A DNA stretch of 64,000 nt from positions 44,558-108,557 of the forward strand of contig NZ_SACP01000019.1 in the NCBI RefSeq assembly GCF_004004555.2, read 5' to 3'. A model generated the notes under the pieces. That model saw nothing but the letters and a program-made list of their open reading frames with translations, did not search any database and was not told the origin of the DNA. The stretch's first letter is position 1, and each line of letters opens with the position of its first letter. Position numbers and translations under genes: made by a program. This document shows positions 18,899 through 26,880 of this stretch, in pieces. The stretch comes from Methylobacterium oryzihabitans (GTDB taxonomy: Bacteria; Pseudomonadota; Alphaproteobacteria; Rhizobiales; Beijerinckiaceae).

Positions 18899-21769
18899 CT
18901 ACTCCGAGGCGAGCTTGCCGAGGCCGGCGAGGAACTGGCGCAGCTCGGTGCCGACGTTGCGGTGCGACACCTTGGCGGCCTCCTTGCTGCCCGGCAGGCC
19001 GGTGTTGTTGGTCTGGTTCTCGAACTGGCCGGAGCGCGCCGAGACGATGCCGTAATTGGTCAGGTCGTCGTCCCGCAGCCGGGCGTTCGGCACCGCGCCG
19101 GCGAGCAGGTCGCGGTCGCGGCCGAACAGGAAGTCGCCGACCCGGGCGAGGCGCGAGCGCCGGCCGAGTTCCGCGTCGGAGGTGACCGGCCCACCCATCT
19201 CGTCGGTGATGAGCTTGTGCTTCAGCTCGACGTCGGTGACGCCGCCGCGGTCCTTGTCGCTCTTGCAGCCCTTCGACATCGTGGCGGCCTCGCCCGGCCC
19301 GCCGACGAGGCCGAGCGCCTCCTCGGCCAGGGCCTGGAGCGCCAGGATCTCGCGCCCCATCTTGGCCGGGTCGCCGTCCTCGCTCCTGTAGGCGCCGCTG
19401 ACGAACAGCTCGCGCACGGTGTTGGTCTGCACCCGCATCCGCGCCTTCAGGTCGGCCTGCGCCGGGACCGCCGGGTCGAGCCGGTCGTAGACGCTGCCGA
19501 CGAAGCCGCCGGGCGGCGTGCCCTGCGAGCCGAACTCCGCGAAACGGTCGAACTCCCCGGATTCCGTGTAGATCTCCTTGCCGAGGTCGCCGACGAAGCG
19601 GATCATCGCGTCGCGGTTCTCGTGGAACACGTTGTCCCACCCCCCGAGCAGCCCCGAGGCCTTGCCGGTGGCCATCGGATTGATGCCGAACGAGAACGCG
19701 ATCGTGTCGACCCGCACCGGCACCGCGAGGGTCTGGCCCGGGGCGGCCGGGTCGTCCATCGCCAGGGTCACGGGGGCGCCGTTAGGCGGCGACGACACCG
19801 CCTCGAACGCCGCGAACTGAGCCCGGGTGTAGGTCAGCTCCTGGTGGTCCGGCAGCAGCCGCCGCACGCCCGGCAACTCGCGCGTCGCGGTCGGCGTGAT
19901 GAGGTTCACGCTGACATGGGTGAGCGCGAGGGGGGCCGTGTTGCCCGCGGCATGGCGGGCCGCCGCCTCGGCGGCGAGGCGCGGATTCGTCACGAGGGCG
20001 GCCTCGAGCACCTCGCGGGCGCCGTTCTCGTTGGCGGCCCGGCGCGCGGCCGGATCGGCGATCTTCCACATGTCGAGGACGCCGTGGCCGATCACCCGCG
20101 CGACGGTGACCGGGGCACCGCCCGGCACGGCGCGCTTCAGTTCGCTGAGCTTCAGGTTGCGGGCATGGTCGGGGCTGTCCTTCACCGCCGAACTGACGCC
20201 GAGCCCCGCGGTCTTCTGGTTGCCGGCCGCGCCGGCGAAGCGCGGGCTGATCCCCGCGGCCGGGGTGATGACGCTGAGATACTCGCGCGTCACGCCGTCC
20301 TTCGTCACCACCATCCGGTTCTGGACCGGGGCCCATTCCTGGCAGGTGTTGAGCGCGTGCGTCCGGGCGGCGGCGAAGCTCTTGCCGCCGGCGAGCTCCT
20401 TGACGTCCTTGTCCGGCACCCCGGCGGCCTTCAGGGCCGCGGTCAGTTGCGCCTGCAGGTCGGCCTTGGTCTGGGCGGCCGGATGGGTCTTCTTGTCGAC
20501 CGTGTCGCCGTTCGAGCGCATGTCGGGGCGGGCGTTCATGTAGGCGGTGCACTTGCCGGTGACGAGCGTCGCGGCGAAATCCGACAGGGCGCCATGCCCG
20601 CCCGGCGCCAGCGTGATCGAGGGATCGGCGAGCACGCCCGCGACGATGTGGTCGACCGCCTGGGCCCACAGCATGTCGGAATAGGCGACGCTCTTGTCGG
20701 AGAGCGGGTCCGCGTTGCGGACGTCGTCGACGAAGGCGAGCTTGGACAGCACCAGATCCTGCTGGTGGTGAAGTTCCGTCATCAGGTTCCCGACCAGCGC
20801 CTGCCCCGGTGCCGTGCCCGGTGCGTCCGGCGTCCCGGCGAGGGTCCCGAGGGTCTGCTCCAGGCGACCGAGCGTGACGAGCTTGTCCAGCAGCCCGGCC
20901 GTCTGGGAATCCCAGCCCTCGGGCGTGTAGGTCATCGTCCCGAGGAGCGCGCCGTTGGTCTCGACCTCGGTCAGGGCGTCGCGGAGCAGGTCGCGAAGCC
21001 CGGCGGTCTCGCCGGCGAGGGCGTGGCCGCTGCCGGTGGTGAGCTGCGCGCGCAGGGCGGTGAGGACGGCCCCCTTCTCCACCACCGGGCGGAAGTCGCC
21101 GGGATGCGCGGTCTGGTAGGCCCGCAGGCCGGGATGAGCCTCGGCGAACTGCGCCTCCTTGCGGGCGTAGAACTTGCCGACCGCCCGGTCGGCGATGGTC
21201 GCCAGCGCCGCGGCGTCGAGCCGGCGGTGGCCGAATCCCGCATCGGCGCGCACCTCGCGCAGGAAGGTCGCCTGAAGGTCGCGGTTCGCCGCGTCGGCGG
21301 CCGGCCGCAGCCCCCGGGCGAGGGCGCCGGCGAGGTTGGTGGCGCCGGCGGGCTGGCCGGCGACGAAGGCCCGCGCGGCCCTGTTGCCGTCCTTCACCAG
21401 GTCCATGCGGATGTGCTGGGCGGCGTCGAGCACCCGCCGGCAGCGCGCGCCGCTCATCGAGTTGGCGCGGGTCGCCCAGTCGTCGGGCAGGCCCGCGGCC
21501 TTCGCGGCGGCCCTGGCGACGGTCAGGCCCTCGGCCTTGATGAGCGCGTCGTAGAATTCCAGCTTGAAGGTCTGGTTGGCGCGCACGTGTTCCATCGTGC
21601 CGTGCGCGAAGCTGCCGCCGTCCCGGACCGCCCGGATCCGGTCCATCAGGCCGAGCGCCGCCCCCTTGATCGCGGCCGGCCCGTTCTGCTGCCCGGTCTG
21701 GTCGAGGACGAAGCGCGTGCCCTGGAGGCTGCGGAAATGTTCGGTGGCGAGGGGGGCCCCGACGGGCAT
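18899..21769 (-). CDS. SopB/IpgD-family inositol-phosphate phosphatase, candidate type III secretion effector
   Basis: A 956-residue protein whose C-terminal 400 residues follow the layout of SopB/SigD/IpgD, effectors that hydrolyse host inositol phosphates and phosphoinositides. Matching landmarks in order are a GHGVLDMW segment near 558 (RHGVLSPY-like), AFSFGINPMA near 690 (FNFGVNELA-like), the phosphatase loop CKSDKDR at Cys835-Arg841 (CX5R), VTDVELKHK just after it, and SGQFENQTNNTGLPGSK near the end. The loop differs from the canonical CKSGKDRTGM at two places. The first 550 residues are mostly helical-looking and unrecognised. The ATG at 21769 is chosen because GGAG lies 8 bases upstream; an open frame continues 71 codons further but looks non-coding. 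No signal peptide is seen, as expected for type III export. A CesT-like chaperone gene ends 56 bases upstream. Confidence 0.82.
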   Translation of the reverse strand: MPVGAPLATEHFRSLQGTRFVLDQTGQQNGPAAIKGAALGLMDRIRAVRDGGSFAHGTMEHVRANQTFKLEFYDALIKAEGLTVARAAAKAAGLPDDWATRANSMSGARCRRVLDAAQHIRMDLVKDGNRAARAFVAGQPAGATNLAGALARGLRPAADAANRDLQATFLREVRADAGFGHRRLDAAALATIADRAVGKFYARKEAQFAEAHPGLRAYQTAHPGDFRPVVEKGAVLTALRAQLTTGSGHALAGETAGLRDLLRDALTEVETNGALLGTMTYTPEGWDSQTAGLLDKLVTLGRLEQTLGTLAGTPDAPGTAPGQALVGNLMTELHHQQDLVLSKLAFVDDVRNADPLSDKSVAYSDMLWAQAVDHIVAGVLADPSITLAPGGHGALSDFAATLVTGKCTAYMNARPDMRSNGDTVDKKTHPAAQTKADLQAQLTAALKAAGVPDKDVKELAGGKSFAAARTHALNTCQEWAPVQNRMVVTKDGVTREYLSVITPAAGISPRFAGAAGNQKTAGLGVSSAVKDSPDHARNLKLSELKRAVPGGAPVTVARVIGHGVLDMWKIADPAARRAANENGAREVLEAALVTNPRLAAEAAARHAAGNTAPLALTHVSVNLITPTATRELPGVRRLLPDHQELTYTRAQFAAFEAVSSPPNGAPVTLAMDDPAAPGQTLAVPVRVDTIAFSFGINPMATGKASGLLGGWDNVFHENRDAMIRFVGDLGKEIYTESGEFDRFAEFGSQGTPPGGFVGSVYDRLDPAVPAQADLKARMRVQTNTVRELFVSGAYRSEDGDPAKMGREILALQALAEEALGLVGGPGEAATMSKGCKSDKDRGGVTDVELKHKLITDEMGGPVTSDAELGRRSRLARVGDFLFGRDRDLLAGAVPNARLRDDDLTNYGIVSARSGQFENQTNNTGLPGSKEAAKVSHRNVGTELRQFLAGLGKLASE

Positions 21770-21825
21770 GGGGAAACTCCGTGAAGCGGTTGGATGAGGC
21801 GGGCGGGGCGCCGGGCTCGTGTGGC

Positions 21826-22320
21826 TCAGACGCGGATGAAGCTCTCCGGCAGGCCGGCCTCGGGCTCCGGCGCACGGTCCTGCGGCGCGTCCGGGTCGAG
21901 CACGTCGATCGGGCCGCCCCGGTTGGCGGTCTCGAGCCGCTCGACCCAGTGCCCGACCATCGCGCGGAACCGCTCCAGCCACGCCACGGCACCGTCGGCC
22001 CGCAGCCCCGCGAGGGCGCGGCGGTCCATCAGGAAGACCGCGCCGGTCGCCGGCTCGACCGCGAAGGTGCCGCCGCCGGTGCCCTGCCAGAACAGGTTGG
22101 CCGACAGCAGCATCAGGTAGATCTGCTCGGCCCGCACCTCCTCGACCTCGGGCAGGCGGGTGAACAAGGCCACCACGTCGTCGTCCGGTTCGTACTGGAG
22201 ATGCAGGACGTGATCGTCGAAGGACAGGGCGAGATACCCGTCGGCATCCGCCGCGAGGTCGGCGACCCCGGTGCGGGCGCTGACCTCGGCCACGAGGCCC
22301 TGAAACTGTTCCACCGACAT
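21826..22320 (-). CDS. CesT/SycE-like type III secretion chaperone
   Basis: A 164-residue acidic protein with the pattern of class I type III secretion chaperones: an N-terminal helix (SVEQFQGLVAEVSARTG), strands around LSFDDHVLHLQYEPDDD, a helix with YLMLLSANLFWQGTGGGTFA (family-like LLxxNxxxxxxxxxxxx), then AVEPATGAVFLMDRRAL. Such proteins bind the N-terminal part of one effector before secretion, and their genes usually lie directly beside it. Here the effector-like gene begins 56 bases downstream on the same strand. The ATG at 22320 has GAGG about 10 bases upstream; ATG at 22338 is an alternative. The C-terminal 30 residues are Pro/Glu-rich and probably disordered. Confidence 0.75.
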   Translation of the reverse strand: MSVEQFQGLVAEVSARTGVADLAADADGYLALSFDDHVLHLQYEPDDDVVALFTRLPEVEEVRAEQIYLMLLSANLFWQGTGGGTFAVEPATGAVFLMDRRALAGLRADGAVAWLERFRAMVGHWVERLETANRGGPIDVLDPDAPQDRAPEPEAGLPESFIRV

Positions 22321-22545
22321 CCGGCCGTCCTCACGCATCGTCGGGCCGGTGGTAGGACGGGCGCCGCGGACGCGCTGTGACGCCCGGCACACGAGACGCT
22401 GCGGCACCCGCCTTGTTTCGCCGGCGGCTGCGCCGTAAGGCCCTGCAACCGGGAGTTCCGTCCTGGCGCGCCGGGAGTTCGGTCCCGGCCGGAACGATCG
22501 CGGAGGGAGCCGTCAGCCGCTCCGCCCGCAGGGAGGAAGACGCGC

Positions 22546-23775
22546 ATGACGAACCTTGCCCGGGCGTTCGCCCGCACCACGGCCCTCGCGGCCGGCCTCG
22601 GGCTCGCCCTCGCGGCGCAGGCTCAGGCCCCCGCCGCGATCTCCGACGGCGTCGTCAGGATCGGCATCCTCAACGACCAGTCCGGCGTCTACGCCGATTT
22701 CGGCGGCCGCGGCTCGATCGAGGCGGCGAAGCTCGCGGTGGAGGATTTCGGCGGCACGGTGCTCGGCGCGCCGATCCAACTCGTCGATGCCGACCACCAG
22801 AACAAGGCCGACATCGCCTCCAACATCGCCCGCCAGTGGTACGACACCGACAAGGTCGACATGATCACCGAGCTGACCACCTCGTCGGTGGCGCTCGCGG
22901 TCCAGGGCCTGTCGCGCGAGAAGAAGAAGATCACCATCGTGGACGGCGCCGCCACGACCGATCTGACCGGCAAGCAGTGCACGCCCTACGGCTTCCACTG
23001 GGCCTACGACACCCATGCGCTGGCGGTCGGCACCGGCGGCTCGCTGGTCGAGACCGGCGGCGACACCTGGTTCTTCCTCACCGCCGACTACGCCTTCGGG
23101 CAGGCCCTCCAGGCCGACACCAGCAAGTACGTCACCGACAAGGGCGGCAAGGTGCTGGGCGCGGTGCGCCACCCGCTCAGCGCCCAGGACTTCTCGTCGT
23201 TCCTGCTCCAGGCGCAGGGATCGGGCGCCAAGATCGTCGGGCTCGCCAATGCCGGCCTCGACACCTCGAACTCGATCAAGCAGGCGGCCGAGTTCGGCAT
23301 CGTCCAGGGTGGCCAGCGCCTCGCCGCGCTGCTGTTCACCCTCGCGGAGGTCCACGGCCTCGGCCTCAAGACCGCCCAGGGCATCGTGCTGACCGAGGGC
23401 TATTACTGGGACCTCGACGATCAGGCCCGCGGCTTCGCCAAGCGCTACATGGCCCGGTTCGGCCGGATGCCGAGCATGATCCAGGCCGGCACCTATTCCT
23501 CGGTCCTGCACTACCTCAAGGCGGTGAAGGCCGCCGGCACCGACGCCACCGAGGCGGTCGCCGCCAAGATGCGCGAATTGCCGGTCGACGACTTCTTCGG
23601 TCGCGGCGGCAAGGTCCAGGCCAACGGCCGCATGGTCCACGACATGTACCTGTTCCAGGTCAAGTCGCCGGACGAGTCGAAGGGGCCGTGGGACTACTAC
23701 AAGCACCTCGCCACGATTCCGGGCGACAAGGCGTTCCTGTCGGCCAAGGCCAGCGGCTGCCCGCTGACGCAGTAA
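22546..23775 (+). CDS. Periplasmic binding protein, branched-chain amino-acid/amide (LivK) type
   Basis: A 409-residue exported binding protein. The signal peptide ends near AAQAQA (about residue 27), and the mature part begins SDGVVRIGILNDQSGVYADFGG, the typical entry of the Leu/Ile/Val-binding family (Peripla_BP_6). WFFLTADYAFGQALQ and GTYSSVLHYLKAV are further family features. It should capture a small ligand for an ABC importer, but no permease or ATPase genes lie next to it; the next genes encode an export pump. Methylobacteria have many such orphan binding proteins, some for alcohol- or urea-related ligands. The ligand cannot be assigned. A GGGAGGAAG ribosome-binding site precedes the ATG. 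Confidence 0.88.
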   Translation: MTNLARAFARTTALAAGLGLALAAQAQAPAAISDGVVRIGILNDQSGVYADFGGRGSIEAAKLAVEDFGGTVLGAPIQLVDADHQNKADIASNIARQWYDTDKVDMITELTTSSVALAVQGLSREKKKITIVDGAATTDLTGKQCTPYGFHWAYDTHALAVGTGGSLVETGGDTWFFLTADYAFGQALQADTSKYVTDKGGKVLGAVRHPLSAQDFSSFLLQAQGSGAKIVGLANAGLDTSNSIKQAAEFGIVQGGQRLAALLFTLAEVHGLGLKTAQGIVLTEGYYWDLDDQARGFAKRYMARFGRMPSMIQAGTYSSVLHYLKAVKAAGTDATEAVAAKMRELPVDDFFGRGGKVQANGRMVHDMYLFQVKSPDESKGPWDYYKHLATIPGDKAFLSAKASGCPLTQ

Positions 23776-23922
23776 CGCCCCGGCACGTTTCCCGTCCGGA
23801 TTTCATCCCGCATCGTCGGGAACCGGGCGGGGGGCCGATGCGTCATCCGTCCCGAGGTGGGCGCCTCGGGCCGGGGTCCTCGACCCCGGGGACTGGCCGC
23901 GACCGGCCACGGAAGTCGCATC

Positions 23923-25155
23923 ATGTTGGACGATCAGCGGCCCGGCCGGGTGCGCGAGGGCGAACATGCCTCCGCTCCGGAGACGATGCGCGGCGACGAC
24001 GGCCGCGGGCGCGCCCTGCGCGAGGGCGGCGACCGGCCGGATCCCGACGACGAACAGACCGGGGACGCCGGGACGCAGGACGCGAAGACGCGGGACGAGA
24101 CCCCGCGCGACGAGGGCGGCAAGCGCCCGAGCGTGCTGCGCCGCCATCCGTGGTGGTTCGTCCTCGGCGGCCTCGTGGTCGTGGTCCTCGGCGCGCTGGG
24201 CTTCTGGTACTGGCTCGTCGCGATCCACCCCTACGAATCGACCGACGACGCCTTCGTCGACGCGCGCCAGTTCTCGGTCGCCCCGAAGGTCTCGGGCTAC
24301 GTCGTCGCCGTGCCGGTGACCGACAACCGGCACGTCGAGGCCGGCACCGTGCTGTTCCAGATCGATCCGCGCGACTACCGCGTCGCCCTCGATCAGGCGA
24401 AGGCCCAGGTCGAGGCGGCGCAGGCCTCGATCCGCAACATCGACGCCCAGATCGAGGCCCAGCAGGGCAGCGTCCAGGAGGCGAGGGCCCAGGTCGAGCA
24501 GGCACAGGCGGCGCTCCGCTTCGCCGAGCAGGACGCCGCCCGCTACCAGGACCTCGCCCAGCGCGGCGCCGGCAGCGTCCAGCGTTCGCAGCAATCGACC
24601 GCCGACCTGCAGCAGCGGCAGGCCGACCTGTCGCGCGCCCGCGCCGCCGTCACCGTCGCCCAGAAGCAGATCGGCGCGCTGGAGGCGCAGCGCGCGAGCG
24701 CGGTGGCGAGCCTCGCGCAGGGCCGCGCCCAGGTCGAGCAGGCGGAGCTGAACCTCGGCTACACCACGATCACGGCGGCGCAGGCCGGCCGGGTGGTGCG
24801 CCTGACCGGCGCGGTCGGCCAGTACGCCCAGGCCGGGCAGGCGCTGTCGATGTTCGTGCCCGACGACATCTGGGTCACGGCGAACTACAAGGAGACCCAG
24901 ATCACCGACATGCGGCCGGGCCAGAGCGCCGACATCCGCATCGACGCCTATCCCGACCGCACGATCACCGGCACGGTCGATTCGGTGCAGCCGGGATCGG
25001 GCACCGCCTTCAGCCTGCTGCCGGCCGAGAACGCCACCGGCAACTACGTCAAGGTGGTGCAGCGCATCCCGGTCAAGATCACGGTCGGGAACTGGCCGAC
25101 CGACGTCGCGATCGGCCCCGGGATGTCGATCGTGCCGACGGTCCGGGTCCGGTGA
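23923..25155 (+). CDS. HlyD/EmrA-type periplasmic adaptor of a multidrug efflux pump
   Basis: A 410-residue membrane-fusion protein. A hydrophilic, charged N-terminal region of about 70 residues (Asp/Glu/Arg-rich, unusual in length) precedes one membrane helix (WWFVLGGLVVVVLGALGFW). The adaptor core follows: STDDAFVDARQFSVAPKVSGYV (lipoyl-like start), a long coiled coil rich in Gln and Ala (about 165-290), and SMFVPDDIWVTANYKETQI with the beta-barrel. It links an inner-membrane transporter to an outer-membrane channel. It overlaps the EmrB-type gene by GTGA. The ATG at 23923 is the likely start; the upstream open frame lacks coding character. Confidence 0.9.
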   Translation: MLDDQRPGRVREGEHASAPETMRGDDGRGRALREGGDRPDPDDEQTGDAGTQDAKTRDETPRDEGGKRPSVLRRHPWWFVLGGLVVVVLGALGFWYWLVAIHPYESTDDAFVDARQFSVAPKVSGYVVAVPVTDNRHVEAGTVLFQIDPRDYRVALDQAKAQVEAAQASIRNIDAQIEAQQGSVQEARAQVEQAQAALRFAEQDAARYQDLAQRGAGSVQRSQQSTADLQQRQADLSRARAAVTVAQKQIGALEAQRASAVASLAQGRAQVEQAELNLGYTTITAAQAGRVVRLTGAVGQYAQAGQALSMFVPDDIWVTANYKETQITDMRPGQSADIRIDAYPDRTITGTVDSVQPGSGTAFSLLPAENATGNYVKVVQRIPVKITVGNWPTDVAIGPGMSIVPTVRVR

Positions 25156-26744
25156 GCGCGGCGGGGGCTCCCGACAGCGCCGCGGGCGACCACAACCCCT
25201 GGATCGTCGCGGTGGTGGTCGCGATCGCGACCTTCATGGAGGTGCTCGACACCACCATCGCCAACGTGGCGCTGCGCTACATCTCCGGCGGCCTCGCGGT
25301 CGGGCCGGACGAGGCCGCCTGGGTGGTGACGAGCTACCTCGTCGCCAACGCGATCGTCCTCACCGCGTCGAGCTTCCTCGCCAAGCGCTACGGCCGCAAG
25401 GCGTTCTTCATGGCGGCGATCGCCCTGTTCACGGTGTCGTCGGTGCTGTGCGGCTTCGCCTGGAGCCTCGAATCGCTCCTCGTGTTCCGGGTGCTCCAGG
25501 GGCTCGGCGGCGGCGGCATGGCGCCGCTGGCGCAGTCGATCCTCGCCGACTCGTTCCCGCCCGAGAAGCGGGGCCAGGCCTTCGCCCTCTACGGCGTCGC
25601 CATCGTGGTCGCGCCGGTGGTCGGGCCGACCCTCGGCGGCTGGCTCTCCGACCAGTATTCCTGGCACTGGTGCTTCCTCATCAACGCCCCGGTCGGCGTC
25701 GCGGCCCTCGGCCTCGTCTACTGGCTGGTGCAGGATCCCAAATCGGCGGTCGAGGAGCGACGCCGCCTGCGCCGCGACGGCGTGCGCTTCGACATCGTCG
25801 GCTTCCTGCTCGTCGCGACCTTCCTCGGCTCGCTCGAAGTCGTCCTCGACGAGGGCCAGCGCAAGGACTGGTTCGGCTCCCCCCTCATCGTGGTGTTCGC
25901 GGTGCTGGCGGTGGTGTCGTTCGTGGCGATGATCCCCTGGGAGCTCAACCACAGGAACCCGGTGATCGACCTGCGGCTCATCCTCCAGCGCCAGTTCGGC
26001 TCGTGCTTCCTCGTCATGCTCGCCACCGGCGCCATCCTGATCGCCACGACGCAGTTCCTGCCGCAGCTGCTCCAGGACTATTTCGGCTACACCGCCACCT
26101 GGGCCGGGCTCGCGCTGTCGCCCGGCGGGCTCGTCACCTGCGTGATGATGTTCGTCATCGGCCGGGTCTCGGCGTTCGTCCAGCCGAAATACCTTATCGC
26201 CACCGGCGCGACGATCATCGCCTTCGCCATGGTCGATCTGACCAACCTCTACGGCGACCTGAATTTCGGGTTCTTCGTCTGGTCGCGGATCTATATCGGC
26301 ATCGGCCTGCCGATGATCTTCCTGTCGATCACCGCCGCGTCCTACGAGGGGATCCGCAAGGACCAGACCGATCAGGCCTCGGCGCTCATCAACGTCGCCC
26401 GCAACGTCGGCGGCTCGATGGGCGTGTCGCTCGCCCAGAACGTGCTGGCCTATCGCCAGCAGTTCCACCAGAGCCGGCTGGTCGAGCACGTCGTGCCCTC
26501 CGAGCCCGCCTATCAGCACACCCTGCGCACGGTGACCGACTTCTTTGCCACCCGCGGCGCCTCGGCGGTCGACGCCCAGGGGCAGGCCATCGCCTGGATC
26601 GGCCAGCAGGTCCGGACCCAATCGGCGTTCCTGGCCTATATCGACGTGTTCTGGACCCTCGCCCTCGTCTCGGCCTGCGCCGTGCCGCTGGCGATGATCC
26701 TCAAGAGCGTGAAGCTCGGTGGCGGGGCGCCCGCCGGACATTGA
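25152..26744 (+). CDS. DHA2-family MFS drug transporter, EmrB/QacA type
   Basis: A 530-residue major facilitator with 14 predicted membrane helices. Motifs are TFMEVLDTTIANVALRYI (motif D1 of the DHA2 family), FLAKRYGRKAFF (motif A), VLQGLGGGGMAPLAQSIL (motif B) and GVAIVVAPVVGPTLGGWLS (antiporter motif C). It exports drugs or other amphipathic compounds using the proton gradient, together with the EmrA-type adaptor whose gene it overlaps. No outer-membrane channel gene is adjacent. It starts at GTG 25152 within the adaptor stop. Confidence 0.93.
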   Translation: MSAAGAPDSAAGDHNPWIVAVVVAIATFMEVLDTTIANVALRYISGGLAVGPDEAAWVVTSYLVANAIVLTASSFLAKRYGRKAFFMAAIALFTVSSVLCGFAWSLESLLVFRVLQGLGGGGMAPLAQSILADSFPPEKRGQAFALYGVAIVVAPVVGPTLGGWLSDQYSWHWCFLINAPVGVAALGLVYWLVQDPKSAVEERRRLRRDGVRFDIVGFLLVATFLGSLEVVLDEGQRKDWFGSPLIVVFAVLAVVSFVAMIPWELNHRNPVIDLRLILQRQFGSCFLVMLATGAILIATTQFLPQLLQDYFGYTATWAGLALSPGGLVTCVMMFVIGRVSAFVQPKYLIATGATIIAFAMVDLTNLYGDLNFGFFVWSRIYIGIGLPMIFLSITAASYEGIRKDQTDQASALINVARNVGGSMGVSLAQNVLAYRQQFHQSRLVEHVVPSEPAYQHTLRTVTDFFATRGASAVDAQGQAIAWIGQQVRTQSAFLAYIDVFWTLALVSACAVPLAMILKSVKLGGGAPAGH

Positions 26745-26880
26745 GGCGCCGGGGTGTTCGCGTCGCGGACTTTTTTTCGACGCCGCGCGGAACCCGGAAG
26801 CGGGTGGCGTGTTGTGACGCTATGCCGCCCGGCGTTCACCGCCCCGGGCCGGCGCTCATGGGGCTGCTTCGCTCGCTGCC

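Noticed and set aside
21770..21982. 71-codon upstream extension of the effector-like protein
   Set aside because: The extension is Arg/Pro/Gly-rich shadow sequence overlapping the chaperone gene. ATG 21769 has a good ribosome-binding site.
26755..26785. Run of seven T near the end of the EmrB-type gene as a terminator
   Set aside because: The T run lies in the loop between the CGTCG and CGACG arms rather than after a stem, so it does not form a classical terminator.
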